A DNA stretch of 25,169 nucleotides, from positions 1 to 25,169 of the forward strand of contig LWCA01000502.1 of the NCBI GenBank assembly GCA_001642005.1, given 5' to 3'. The notes beneath the pieces were generated by a model, which was not told the DNA's origin, ran no database searches, and worked only from the letters and a program-made list of their open reading frames with translations. This DNA comes from Intoshia linei (taxonomy: Eukaryota > Orthonectida > Rhopaluridae). A program made the translations under genes and the position numbers. This document shows, in pieces, positions 12,501 through 19,033 of the stretch (the first letter of the stretch is position 1; the number at the start of each line of letters is the position of its first letter).

Positions 12501-12762
12501 CAAGAATGCTTGTTAATAATTATAATTTTATAAGAATGTTTAGTACTATATGACAACAAACGAAAGCCAGTTAAAATTAGTATTGAAAAAAAACAAAAAA
12601 AATGAAGTGAAAAGCAAAATAGTAGCTCTCGGAACAATTCTAAAAATAGACCAAGAAAACTTGGTTGAATTTAACCATTTAAATCGAAACTGGACGGTTA
12701 GCTATAACAATGATCAATTCATAATACCGTCCATACAAATATATTGCATATCAAATTTATAA
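1..12762 (+). CDS. DNMBP/Tuba-like RhoGEF (DH-BAR-SH3), 5'-partial, 15 exons
   Basis: Fifteen exons join without a phase error: <1..592, 1067..1382, 2616..2701, 4664..4755, 5060..5215, 6004..6109, 6154..6275, 6364..6468, 6506..6655, 8846..9004, 9056..9199, 10135..10174, 11667..11807, 12015..12028 and 12544..12762, giving 2442 nt or 813 codons plus stop. Counting from the first codon seen, residues 253-449 are a DH domain with a CR1-like helix (VVEIYETEKNYY), the CR3 signature (LMKPFQRIIKYPLF) and a last helix with the conserved INE. Residues 450-628 resemble a BAR domain, and 677-741 a weak SH3. This order is that of DNMBP/Tuba and ARHGEF37/38, which load GTP onto Cdc42-type GTPases at curved or junctional membranes. 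Retained DH core residues suggest exchange activity; this is inference. The four N-terminal SH3 domains of Tuba, if present, lie left of the window. Exons 9 and 12-15 are the least certain. Confidence 0.8.
593..1066 (+). other. RhoGEF intron 1
   Basis: A 474-nt intron from GTAATT to TATTAG. It is AT-rich; no repeat or further exon was recognised. Confidence 0.6.
1067..1382 (+). CDS. RhoGEF exon 2: linker and DH conserved region 1
   Basis: The exon opens after a TATTAG acceptor (2 bases completing the split codon) and reads through a basic linker into VVEIYETEKNYYDAI, matching the CR1 helix of DH domains (E-x-x-x-TE-x-x-Y). It continues to LNDII, the 'x-x-L-x-x-I' helix that follows. The donor AG|GTTTTT is weak, but phase 2 matches the next exon. 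Confidence 0.85.
1383..2615 (+). other. RhoGEF intron 2 (apart from the MITE)
   Basis: Besides the hAT MITE it is AT-rich. A minus-strand open stretch at 2097-2339 has no recognised motif and no splice partners and is not called a gene. Confidence 0.55.
1628..1847. mobile_element. hAT-type MITE with perfect 8-bp target duplication
   Basis: A 220-bp element in RhoGEF intron 2. The ends are CAAAGATTCACAACC and, inverted, CAGGGATTCTCAACC (12 of 15 match, hAT-like CAGnGnTTCTCAACC). The 8-bp ATTTAGAC at 1620-1627 is repeated exactly at 1848-1855, which is the hAT duplication length. It has no coding capacity and contains an 11-C run at 1782-1792. Confidence 0.85.
2616..2701 (+). CDS. RhoGEF exon 3: DH domain
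   Basis: An 86-nt exon between GTTAG and AG|GTTTTT. It is amphipathic and Glu/Tyr-rich (EILEFFRQYQYEEYANL). No motif identifies it alone. It is supported by length, by phases (2 in, 1 out) that link exons 2 and 4 exactly, and by lying between DH CR1 and CR2. Confidence 0.75.
2748..3432. mobile_element. hAT-type non-autonomous element
   Basis: A 685-bp element in RhoGEF intron 3. The ends are CAGCGGTTCCCAA and, inverted, CAACGGTTCCCAA (12 of 13), typical of hAT termini. Flanks GTCCAAAC (2740-2747) and GTCTAAGA (3433-3440) agree at 6 of 8 positions, as expected for an old duplication. The interior (from about 2964) is shared with copies at 20389 and 23731. It encodes no transposase. Confidence 0.75.
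2964..3240 (+). repeat. Repeat family R2, copy 1
   Basis: Interior of the hAT element. It shares landmarks such as CTCGTTTGATTTTCAAAAA and GTGAACTTTATA with copy 2 (direct, about 20389-20659) and copy 3 (inverted, about 23731-24031). Confidence 0.75.
3433..4663 (+). other. Rest of RhoGEF intron 3
   Basis: AT-rich with no exon seen. It contains one arm (3474-3499) of a perfect 26-bp long-range inverted repeat, ACGTTA-rich sequence near 3520-3550, and two GGCGAG-containing stretches near 4120 and 4303. Confidence 0.5.
3474..3499 (+). repeat. 26-bp inverted repeat, left arm
   Basis: The sequence from ATGGTTACGG to GCATATGA is exactly inverted at 8726-8751, about 5.2 kb away. Both arms lie in introns. 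They are probably fragments of one transposon family in opposite orientation. Confidence 0.8.
4664..4755 (+). CDS. RhoGEF exon 4: DH conserved region 2
   Basis: A 92-nt exon after AAATTTAG with a good donor (AAAAAG|GTAACA). It encodes INKAYSYYVPNYTNIETRIK, which fits the DH CR2 helix pattern L..Y..Y..N...A. Incoming phase 1 joins exon 3 and outgoing phase 0 joins exon 5. Confidence 0.85.
5060..5215 (+). CDS. RhoGEF exon 5: DH CR3 signature
   Basis: A 156-nt exon (52 codons, phase 0 to 0) ending TCAAG|GTACAT. It contains EILMKPFQRIIKYPLFIKTI, a close match to the DH CR3 consensus L-x-x-P-x-Q-R-x-x-x-Y-x-L-L, which forms the GTPase-binding helix. This is the strongest family marker in the gene. 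Confidence 0.95.
5216..6003 (+). other. RhoGEF intron 5 with a possible MITE at 5647-5936
   Basis: GCCGAACCTGCC at 5647-5658 is inverted as GGTAGGTTCGGC at 5925-5936 (one mismatch), suggesting a small inverted-repeat element. Its left part, with CACCCGAAAAT, resembles 16145-16175. No target duplication is clear. Confidence 0.4.
6004..6109 (+). CDS. RhoGEF exon 6: end of DH domain
   Basis: It begins after TATATAG in phase 0 and encodes YLQAEYESFMKNINEKTKS, fitting the last DH helix (..A...I...INE..R). The preferred donor is TATT|GTAATT (phase 1), leaving a 44-nt intron. A later donor at 6129 also keeps frame with a different acceptor but would leave only 29 nt of intron. Confidence 0.75.
6154..6275 (+). 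CDS. RhoGEF exon 7: DH-BAR linker and start of BAR
   Basis: A 122-nt exon after TTTCTAG, with donor GTG|GTAGGT. It encodes RLLNSVKQENVLLKT and then KLSKGTINLINS, like the basic stretch that leads from DH into BAR in Tuba-type proteins. Phase 1 to 0. Confidence 0.75.
6364..6468 (+). CDS. RhoGEF exon 8: BAR helix
   Basis: Thirty-five codons after CAATTTAG. YYNNNAKFYEVVDLVANYSS fits the BAR pattern of a long amphipathic helix (..F..L...V..Y...V...L). The donor is CAT|GTAAAA. Confidence 0.7.
6506..6655 (+). CDS. RhoGEF exon 9: BAR domain, boundaries tentative
   Basis: The open stretch starts after TAATAG, implying a 37-nt intron, and encodes NLWLELINISIETTKQNN and a Cys/Lys-rich tail. A start at 6563 (AAAG|CAAAAC) would keep the same frame. 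The donor TTG|GTTATT is weak. It is kept because phases agree on both sides, but the residues are not diagnostic. Confidence 0.45.
7685..8224. repeat. Fold-back (inverted-repeat) element
   Basis: Arms 7685-7730 (46 nt) and 8180-8224 (45 nt) are near-perfect reverse complements, differing at about three positions plus one indel, around a 449-nt loop. This is typical of a MITE or fold-back transposon, possibly part of a larger hAT-like element starting at 7542. Confidence 0.75.
8551..8588 (+). repeat. Short dispersed repeat, copy 1
   Basis: GATCGATGATACA followed by a T-run and GAGAATT is shared in the same orientation with 11282-11318. The wider context (GAGTATGGTAAG versus GAATATGGTAGG upstream) also matches loosely. 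Confidence 0.5.
8726..8751 (-). repeat. 26-bp inverted repeat, right arm
   Basis: Exact reverse complement of 3474-3499. It lies about 95 bp before RhoGEF exon 10. Confidence 0.8.
8846..9004 (+). CDS. RhoGEF exon 10: last BAR helix
   Basis: Fifty-three codons, phase 0 to 0, between TATAG and CAAAAG|GTAGCA. FKAIHAALCNELNNLL, with KIVYSCENKYISS following, closely matches the C-terminal BAR helix (F..IH..L..ELP.LL...). This ties it to the upstream DH exons despite the 2.2 kb intron. Confidence 0.8.
9056..9199 (+). CDS. RhoGEF exon 11: BAR-SH3 linker
   Basis: Forty-eight codons after ATTTTTAG, ending TTGACG|GTAATT. It is hydrophilic and aromatic-rich (FKFYQNFKFITTNYKYIPP), with no named motif. 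A 51-nt intron separates it from exon 10. Confidence 0.7.
9250..9857 (+). mobile_element. Decayed pogo/Tigger (Tc1-mariner) element
   Basis: A 608-bp element in RhoGEF intron 11. The ends are CAGTAATACCTC..TAACGAAC and, inverted, CAGTAATACTTCACTATAACG, flanked on each side by TA (9248-9249, 9858-9859), the Tc1/mariner target. Termini of the form CAGTAA-ACCTC-TAACGAA are typical of pogo/Tigger. The interior keeps only a C-terminal transposase-like piece, so the copy is internally deleted and cannot move by itself. Confidence 0.8.
9430..9636 (+). pseudogene. Pogo/Tigger (jerky-like) transposase C-terminal remnant
   Basis: An open frame without a good start (first codon GTG) encodes SIACYREIYNDKKKS, then RQKTIDEFFIKKK and a Ser/Thr tail. 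'Y+EIY+.K+K' followed by 'RQ.T+D.FF.K' resembles the C-terminal tail of Tigger and jerky-type transposases. The DNA-binding and DDE catalytic parts are missing. It lies wholly inside the TA-flanked element and is not a host gene. Confidence 0.6.
10135..10174 (+). CDS. RhoGEF exon 12: lead-in to SH3
   Basis: A 40-nt exon between GGATAG and CAAAG|GTAAAT. It encodes KYGRENLYK, resembling the 'KYPxxKLFQV' segment that precedes the first C-terminal SH3 of Tuba. Confidence 0.65.
10252..10383 (+). pseudogene. SH3-like exon relic
   Basis: A short frame bounded by TAA (10249-10251) and TAG (10381-10383) reads LKLCDIACNEGLKF, then GGITVFDGKYIF. This resembles the SH3 pattern L-D-V-x-x-x-E-G-x-x-V and W-x-x-D-N-G in the same place as exon 13. 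Its only acceptor (CAG at 10243-10245) gives the wrong phase and meets a stop. It could be a dead duplicate of the SH3 exon, or chance similarity. Confidence 0.35.
11282..11318 (+). repeat. Short dispersed repeat, copy 2
   Basis: Second copy of the GATCGATGATACA-containing repeat, in RhoGEF intron 12. Confidence 0.5.
11667..11807 (+). CDS. RhoGEF exon 13: divergent SH3
   Basis: A 141-nt exon, phase 1 to 1, after TATTTAG. With exon 12 it reads LYKVSRN and then VVSVIQKD and VVLIYDG. This parallels the Tuba SH3 pattern F-x-V-x-R-N, L-V-x-V-I-x-K-x-D and W-x-x-D-N-G. The SH3 tryptophan position holds Val, and the acidic RT loop is poor, so binding to proline motifs may be weak or lost. Confidence 0.65.
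12015..12028 (+). CDS. RhoGEF exon 14: 14-nt microexon
   Basis: TACATGCCGAAAAG lies between a good acceptor (TGATTTTCAG, the only CAG acceptor in the window's models) and donor GTATAA. Phase 1 in and phase 0 out bridge exons 13 and 15 exactly. Without splicing the frame would end at TAA 12032-12034, so an alternative is that this is the terminal exon. Confidence 0.5.
12029..12543 (+). other. RhoGEF intron 14 with a hAT-like terminus
   Basis: AAAACTTTGAGAAACGCTG ending at 12151 is, read inverted, a hAT-type end (CAGCGTTTCTCAAAGTTTT). No matching left end was found nearby, so it is probably a fragment. Confidence 0.4.
12544..12762 (+). CDS. RhoGEF exon 15: terminal exon
   Basis: It opens after ATGTTTAG in phase 0, with the stop at 12760-12762. 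It encodes a Lys-rich stretch and then KIVALGTILKIDQENLVEF, NRNWTVSYNN and FIIPSIQIYCIS. The NW and the 'F-x-x-P' near the end weakly recall an SH3 fold, but this is not convincing. AATAAA follows about 33 nt after the stop. Confidence 0.6.
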   Translation, partial: YYMTTNESQLKLVLKKNKKNEVKSKIVALGTILKIDQENLVEFNHLNRNWTVSYNNDQFIIPSIQIYCISNL

Positions 12763-12794
12763 ATATGGAATACTTTAATAATATTAATGTACAA

Positions 12795-12800
12795 AATAAA
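12795..12800 (+). terminator. Poly(A) signal AATAAA of the RhoGEF gene
   Basis: AATAAA occurs 33 nt after the RhoGEF stop. Cleavage 10-30 nt downstream would fall inside the last codons of the convergent gene A, so the two transcripts probably overlap at their 3' ends. Confidence 0.55.
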
Positions 12801-12810
12801 ATTTTGATTT

Positions 12811-13076
12811 TTAAAGAGGATAAATAAGTTGTGCGACTCTAAAGTCGTTACGTAGTATAGAGGAATTTATGTCTGAAGGATTTTTCGATTTATTGGAATT
12901 GAATTCATTCAAATACACGCGGCGTTCGGTGACTTTCCATCTGTAGTAAAATTTTACCACCTCCTGAGTAGTTTTCGTCGCCACACACTTTTGTATCTGA
13001 TGAAAATCTTTTCCATAAATAGTCAATGCAGTTTCAAATGACACCACTTCGTTTTCATTCCACATCTTTGAATTTG
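12811..13076 (-). CDS. Gene A exon 9: SANT domain and C-terminus
   Basis: It encodes MWNENEVVSFETAL, YGKDFHQIQK and EVVKFYYRWKVTERR, a full SANT domain close to that of MTA proteins (YGKDF..IQ, YYY.WK.T.R). A Ser/Asn-rich tail follows to the stop at 12811. Confidence 0.93.
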
Positions 13077-15698
13077 CTAAAATTAAATATTTTAAATGAG
13101 ATTACAGTCATTTACCTTTGTCCATAAATTTGGCTATAAACTTTTCTGCGCGTGTTATGGCCAGTGTGTAATTGTATTTACACGCTTTCAGAACAAAATA
13201 AGCCTAAATTAATAATAAATTTTAAATGTTTGAGGTAATTTACCTTAGGGTTGTATAATGGAATACGATATTTTGCTATTACGGCTCGTTTGCTTATATT
13301 TTGATCCTTCGATATTGCTTCATACAATAAATTTTGGTATTTAATTAAATATGAAGCTAAATATAATAAATATATGAGTATAATTTTGTTTTTACTTTCA
13401 TTTTCAGCGTTATTATTATCCGGTGGTGTCCAAACACATTGAGCTACACGCTTAGAGTCATTAATCACAGAGTATTCTTGACGTGACATGAGAGGAGGTA
13501 ACATAACTTGGTACTGGTCTCCAACTCTAACATCCTATAAATATCAATATAAACCCATTAATAAATAAATAATGATTACCGTCCGATGCAATTTAAAGCT
13601 GGATTTTGAAGAATCTAAAATAAATATTTCATTATTTTAATTCAATAAGTAATAATAACACAGTACAACACCAAAAATATGCAAAGATGATAAAAACATT
13701 ATCTTGTTCTCCTGAATGAGTTCGTCAACGTGCTATCAATATTATTTATTATTATCTTATTACATAAAAACTAATTGACCATCTTTTTCAAAATAAAAAT
13801 CTTAATTTAAAATTCCAGGTGCAGTAAATATTCCTGCATTAAAAAACACAGTTTTTTAGGATGTGTAGTTAAGTAGTTTTAATTACGCGAATCAGCTTTT
13901 TGGTTATTTTTAGTCTTAGATCTTTTTTTTCGTTTCACATTATAGTTTGTCATAATAGTATCCAAATTTGTTGAAGCGTCCTAAGTTAAATTTTATTAAA
14001 ATATTAAATATTAAATATTAAATAACCATTAATAAAGTTTTTTCTTCGTCCTTGACAAAAGCATCGTTTTCTCCATCAATTTGAATATCGAATGTTTCTA
14101 ATAAATAATTAATACATTTTTAATAAATCTACAAAATTTAGAATCTAAACTGTAAATAATTTAGGTTATGTTACATGTTAGTAAAGGTTAAGTAACTATG
14201 TTTTCACTAATTATATTAATAGGTGATATTTACTCGGTTAAATCCTTATTTATATAAAATATAATGTTTGTGCCCCGCGTGTATATGCAATCATCGATTA
14301 AAATGAGGTGGACAGGTTGACAATTATGTAAATATAAAAACAGCGGTAAATATGATATAATTTTATTTCCACCCAAACATAGCTTAACAATATGTGTGTG
14401 GTAACATTTACCACAGAGAAACATTAATACTGTTACCTAATGAAATACATTATATCTCACACAATTGTAACAAATTACTTAAAAATTTTTAGTATTTTCA
14501 ACAAAAATATTAAAATGTGAGTAATAAAATTATTTTGTCAGTATTCAATTACATATTTGTCAGTATATACTGTATGGTCAAGGATATACTGACAGTATAT
14601 TGAAAGTACTGACTAAATAATTTTTTTTACTGCCCTTCCAATTTAAATAGTGACAATTTAACATTTTTACTGGCAAACTATTTAAAATACTGAAACTATA
14701 AATACAAGCCAAAAATTAATAATATTTTTATGTATTTTCTTTGTCATAGCTTGATAGCTCATAGCTTGTGACTAGTTTAAACCCCTGTCAACTAAAATAT
14801 TTTTTGAAATCCATTATGGTAATGTTAATAACAAATTTTTATCAATGCTGCTGAACTAAGAAATTCACTATAAATTAACTTTTGTGAATAAAATAAATTC
14901 AAAAAGATTTGTAACTATCAATTTTTAAATTTAGTTTAAATGTACATTTACTATATTAGAATTTTTCTTTATTTTTAATCACTATGGGTGTCAAAACAAA
15001 AAATAAATAAAATATAATATAATAATAGTGTAAACAATTTTTACCATTTTGTATATTCTCAATTTTAAATTTTTCTTAATCTCAGGTTATTTTAAAGTAT
15101 GCATGGAAACACCCGCCATCGGTAAAGTTTGTATATGTTAAGTTACTTAACAAAAAATTATTAATTATTTATTGTTATCAGTTATGAATTTAAAATAAAC
15201 ACCATAACTACCGTTTAAAAAAATAAAGTAATGTAACCAAGTATATTGTTGCTTGGAAAAATAAATATACATTTTTACTATAGTGATTCGCGCAGCAACC
15301 AATGTGTAAAAAAAAAATTGAAATATAAAAATCTTAATTTAAAAGTGTAAATGCTCTAAACTTGAGATTTAATATTACTGTCACGTGTATCTCACAAAAT
15401 AAGTGAAAATAGGAAAAATTTATGAATATAAATATTTAAATTTACAATTTCACAGTAAAATGTGAAGCTTAAAGTACTAAATTATATTAAAATTACTCAT
15501 TAAGTCGTCTTTCGTTGGATTGTATTCAGTGTCGGTACTTTCAGAGCAACTCGTTTCGCTTTTAATGAGTAGAATTGTATTTTCATTCTAAATTGAACAA
15601 ATTTAGTTTTAAACATGAAATACAATTAAAAAATTCAAATTTTTAACTTTTATAGTTGTAAATGTCAAAATGATCTCAAATAATACCGTATCTTCCAT
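12811..15698 (-). CDS. Gene A: ELM2-SANT corepressor-type protein (302 aa, 9 exons)
   Basis: Exons, in transcript order: 15687-15698, 15497-15587, 14027-14097, 13887-13980, 13580-13614, 13396-13534, 13244-13356, 13116-13203 and 12811-13076, totalling 909 nt with consistent phases. Residues 1-58 are acidic. A basic NLS-like stretch VKRKKRSKTK is at 73-82. ELM2 spans about 102-212 (VRVGDQYQVMLPP, then CVWTPP), and SANT about 219-267 (W220, YGKDF, IQ, FYYRWK). ELM2-SANT pairs recruit and activate class I HDACs in the MTA/NuRD, MIER and CoREST complexes. Lys237, Tyr258, Tyr259 and Lys262 sit where MTA1 residues bind inositol phosphate. It is smaller than those families and has no second SANT, GATA or BAH domain. 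Best call: small nuclear ELM2-SANT protein, subfamily unresolved. Gene B is its upstream tandem paralogue. Confidence 0.85.
13116..13203 (-). CDS. Gene A exon 8: end of ELM2
   Basis: An 88-nt exon, phase 0 to 1 (AYFVLKACKYNYTLAITRAE), fitting the 'AL..L....Y+...AL' helical tail of ELM2. It has the same length and phase as gene B exon 6. Confidence 0.85.
13244..13356 (-). CDS. Gene A exon 7: ELM2 helices
   Basis: A 113-nt exon, phase 1 to 0, encoding YLIKYQNLLYEAISKDQNIS and a segment ending PLYNPK. It aligns residue for residue with gene B exon 5, which has the same length. Flanking introns are 39 and 40 nt. Confidence 0.85.
13396..13534 (-). CDS. Gene A exon 6: ELM2 core
   Basis: A 139-nt exon after TTTATAG. 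DVRVGDQYQVMLPP matches the ELM2 opening (I-R-V-G-x-x-Y-Q-A-x-I-P), and RVAQCVWTPPDNN matches the 'LVW-x-P' strand. The donor is GAAA|GTAAAA. Confidence 0.9.
13580..13614 (-). CDS. Gene A exon 5: 35-nt linker exon
   Basis: A short exon (SSKSSFKLHRT) between ATTTTAG and CGGACG|GTAATC, phase 1 to 0. It leads directly into ELM2. With exon 4 it forms a 129-nt block that can be skipped without breaking frame. Confidence 0.7.
13887..13980 (-). CDS. Gene A exon 4: NLS-like basic segment
   Basis: A 94-nt exon after TTAACTTAG, ending TCGC|GTAATT. It encodes VKRKKRSKTKNNQKADS, a dense basic cluster typical of a nuclear localisation signal. Gene B has no counterpart. Confidence 0.75.
13996..14023. repeat. 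Heptamer tandem repeat forming an intron
   Basis: About three and a half copies of ATTAAAT make up most of the 46-nt intron between gene A exons 3 and 4, including its middle and branch region. Confidence 0.7.
14027..14097 (-). CDS. Gene A exon 3: acidic segment
   Basis: A 71-nt exon after TTATTAG, with 2 bases completing a split Lys codon. It encodes TFDIQIDGENDAF and then KDEEKTLLM. Phase 1 to 0. It corresponds to gene B exon 3, and both start with TF after the junction. Confidence 0.7.
14098..15496 (-). other. Gene A intron 2 (1.4 kb)
   Basis: AT-rich, with a TCAGTA/TACTGA cluster at 14537-14612. A 64-codon minus-strand open stretch at 14230-14424 shows no motif and no partner exon phase and is not called. 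Confidence 0.5.
14559..14593. repeat. GTCAGTATAT hairpin
   Basis: GTCAGTATAT at 14559-14568 is exactly inverted at 14584-14593, a 10-bp stem with a 15-nt loop. Further TCAGTA or TACTGA copies lie at 14538 and 14606. Confidence 0.6.
15497..15587 (-). CDS. Gene A exon 2: acidic N-terminus
   Basis: A 91-nt exon after TCAATTTAG, ending TTAATGA|GTAATTTT. It reads LLIKSETSCSESTDTEYNP, followed by DDLM. The donor context and the 'NP..DLM' ending match gene B exon 2 (NP..DILM, TTGATGC|GTAATTTT). Confidence 0.75.
15687..15698 (-). CDS. Gene A exon 1: start codon, MEDT
   Basis: ATGGAAGATACG|GTATTA on the minus strand. The exon is only four codons, but it is chosen because exon 2 is open in phase 0 at its acceptor and gene B has the same arrangement (MENE). 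A 99-nt intron follows. Confidence 0.65.
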
Positions 15699-18513
15699 TA
15701 TAAATATAGTTTTCAAATGTTTTAAATTGAATAAATGTAAGTTTGGAAAGTTTCGGAAATTGAAATGGTTGTAATGATCAGAATCAAATAATGAAAAATT
15801 CAAACTTGATACAAGTACTAAATACTCAAGACTGGTGTATAATTTGAGAATTTAATTCTATTGGCTTAAATTCCTACGATAGGTATCCTAGGAGGCGTTA
15901 CTAATAAATTTACAGTCATATTAGTCAGAATAACATAGTAATGAGTTAATGACGTATATTTAGTTTTGTACAATTAATTCAAAAGTAATTAGTACTGTAC
16001 TGTAGCAGTGTTATATGTAAGAGCGAGCCTGACTTGTGTATTTCTTGCCTAATAGAAAAAATTTTGGCTGATCTACATTTAACAAATTTTTAGTTTATAT
16101 TGTCCTGTCAACCTGTCAACGGCAGTATCTGATCATATCAGAATCTACCAAGCTCAAAGTCACCCGAAAATGATAAATCAGGTGCCTAAAAAATTCATAA
16201 AAGATGACTAGGTCATAACCCCAGATCACCTCTTCAAGGCATTAATTACGGTTCTAACTTAATATTTAAAATTAGCGTACAAACTAATCATGACATTTAA
16301 AAATTTTTATTTTTTTTATGTTTAATTGGGAAAAATTTGACAAAAATTTCCTCCAGGTCCCCAATGGAAAGTTCTCGGAGTACTGTAGATTAAGCTCTGT
16401 ATTTTATCATGTTAATTATTTCGCAATGAACCGGTGATCAAGCGAAGGTAATAATCGTCATAGTTTATAAATAAATTAGATAGAATATTTAATTTCTGTG
16501 TATTACCGTTTAATTAATAAATAAAAAGCTGTAGAATTAAAAAATTCCAATTTCTAATACAGTTTTACTAATGTTCTGTTTTATCGCAAAATTAATTTCT
16601 AGAAATTGACGTCATCAGGATCAAAAACCCAGATTATTTATTTTTTTTAACTTTAGTACAGTTAGCTTGACTGAGAAAGGCTAGTATTGAACAAAATTAA
16701 CATTAAATTAATCTAAACTTATATTTAATAATTTCAATCAATTAATCAAATTTCCTAGGTCCAACCAAAATATCGCGGGATTCACTAAATTTCCAATGCG
16801 ACACCAGTGGACCGAACCCCACGGTTTGGAAAACCGATATACAAATCACTTTTTTCCTCGATTTTCAGATTCTCATGTTTAAATACCCGTAAGATTGTAG
16901 GTACGTCAATGACAATACTTATTAGTGAATTAAAATTCAATGTTAATCGTACAAATATTATCTTATTTTTTCACTCAGCCATAAATTAAAATTAAATTTT
17001 AACATTTTAAGTATTAATATGCTAAACTAAAATATATATTGTATAAATCGGTCCCTGATCTGATACAAAAATTTTCAATTTAATTGCATTGAATCGTTAA
17101 TACAAAATTTTAAATTGATGTCAAAATCTAGTACTGTACGAATACTATTCTTTGATATATTTAATTTCGTTTACTTTTCGTAACTTTTCGGTAATTATCT
17201 ATTTGTTACAAGTCATTCTTTTGTTATTTTTAATAGTCAAATGACTGTTAATGACTTAGTTAAGTAGACTATGAGTTACTGATTTTTATAATGATCTAAA
17301 ATTCTATGTTGACGATAATTATGATTATATAAATATGTTAAATAATGATAATGATTCATTGATGATTGATTAATTAGTTTATAATATTAGTAAATAGTCA
17401 ATGTCAAACGGTTTAATTAATTGAAAAACTGATAAATTTTAACTCCGTTAATATATTGTAAATTCGCTTTAATCTGATTAAATTAATCTATTTAATTTAG
17501 TCTCACCAAATTTGAAAGAATTTACTTGGATAGTTTATGATATTTACCATGTTCATTCACCTTGTTTCATCATGAACCGGGCATTTCGCATTACATTAAA
17601 TTTAAAGTAAATTATTCAAACCTACTTTTATTTATTAACATTTGTATCGATAATTTTGTGATCCCATTTTTTTCAATTAAGTCGAGAGAATGAGTGTATA
17701 ATCTTAAAAATAAAGTAAAAGCAGTAAAATCTACAAATGTGTACAAACCACACATCGTAAAAGGCTATAAAACTAAAATATTAGTAGCATTTTCTGAAGT
17801 ATTAATCCCTGAAATTGACAATTGATATTAGATTAAAATTAATTATAATTGTATATTGAAACATTTCCGAATGGTTTGCCCGAAAAATTTTTTACATGCC
17901 CACTTTGGATATTATAACATTAAAAAAATATATTAAAATAATATATTTTTTCGAATAAATTAACAAATAACGATTAGGACTCCCTGGAAAATCACAAAGT
18001 CAATCACCGTTTATTTCATGACCACCTTTACGGACCCATAAGAGAAAAAGGCGGATAGCTGAGATACACTGATATATGGAATGTATAAAAAAATTTCACC
18101 AAAAATATGAAAAAATTGATCGGATTAAAAGCAAATTTTGAAGAATAATAATAATTATTAATTTTTATTAGCTTTAGTTTGAATGGGAGTTAGGTTCATA
18201 TACATAAAAATCATAAATATAAATTTTAATACTTTTCAAATCCAAAAAATTTTTTTTTATCTTACTTTTAATATTAAATTTGTTATTATCGTACTTAATC
18301 ATAATGACGAAGAGTCTTCACTGAAGACATCAGTTCTAAATTAAGCATTAAAATTGGCATAAAAGAAGTTAAACAACCTAAATGGATTAAAATCATTAAA
18401 TTAAATATTTTAAATTGCTAAAATCGAATTTAATATTGTAAATTTAATCTAATCTAAAGTTTAATTTTTATCTTGATAATGTTCCCAAAATGGAAAATGT
18501 TTTTCAGGTATCG
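15699..18513. other. Intergenic DNA upstream of gene A
   Basis: No gene or RNA recognised. It should hold the gene A promoter just right of 15698, but no element stands out. A stretch near 16140-16230 resembles 5650-5700 (shared CACCCGAAAAT). Confidence 0.5.
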
Positions 18514-18520
18514 TTTACTG

Positions 18521-19004
18521 TAGGCATTCTCAACCTTTTTTCGCTGTTGAAACTTCTGAATCGCAAAAAAGTATATAAACTATATTTTTTTATATAAAAT
18601 GTAATGTTTGTGTGTTACTGTTTTTTTAAAAACCTACTTGCTAAAACAGTTTTTCAAGAGTGATGCAGCATCGAAAATGTTATTTTCCGAAATTAAGTTC
18701 TTCAAGGTCAAAATCCCAATTTTATAATTTTAAAATAAAATCAGCTGTAATATTTCAAAAAACATATTCTGGAACGCATTTGAAAGTCATTAAAATTGTC
18801 GTAAATCTCAGAATCATGAAACTTACATCTTCATAGTCAAAACACAAATTACCCTTTTTTTAAAAAGTAAAAAGGTTGTAAAATTTTGTAAAACATAAAT
18901 TCTGGGATATTTTTGAAATCATGGTTATTATTATAAATCGCAATCCCTAAAAATTGCATTTTTTAACAATCGGTCTTTAGTGAAACAAGTTTGGGGAACC
19001 ACTC
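18521..19004. mobile_element. Possible hAT-like remnant
   Basis: TAGGCATTCTCAACCTTTTTT at 18521 resembles a hAT left end, and TTTGGGGAACCACTC ending at 19004 resembles an inverted right end. The flanks do not match as a target duplication and the two ends differ, so these may be two elements. Confidence 0.3.
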
Positions 19005-19033
19005 ATTCATACAAAATGCTGGAACCAAAAATA

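Noticed and set aside
14230-14424. 64-codon minus-strand open frame in gene A intron 2
   Set aside because: Tested as an extra exon between exons 2 and 3, but it has no phase-compatible sites, and exons 2 and 3 already join in frame.
16807-16989. 60-codon plus-strand open frame
   Set aside because: Short, unsupported by splice sites; its start overlaps a sequence resembling a hAT end (CAGTGGACCGAACC).
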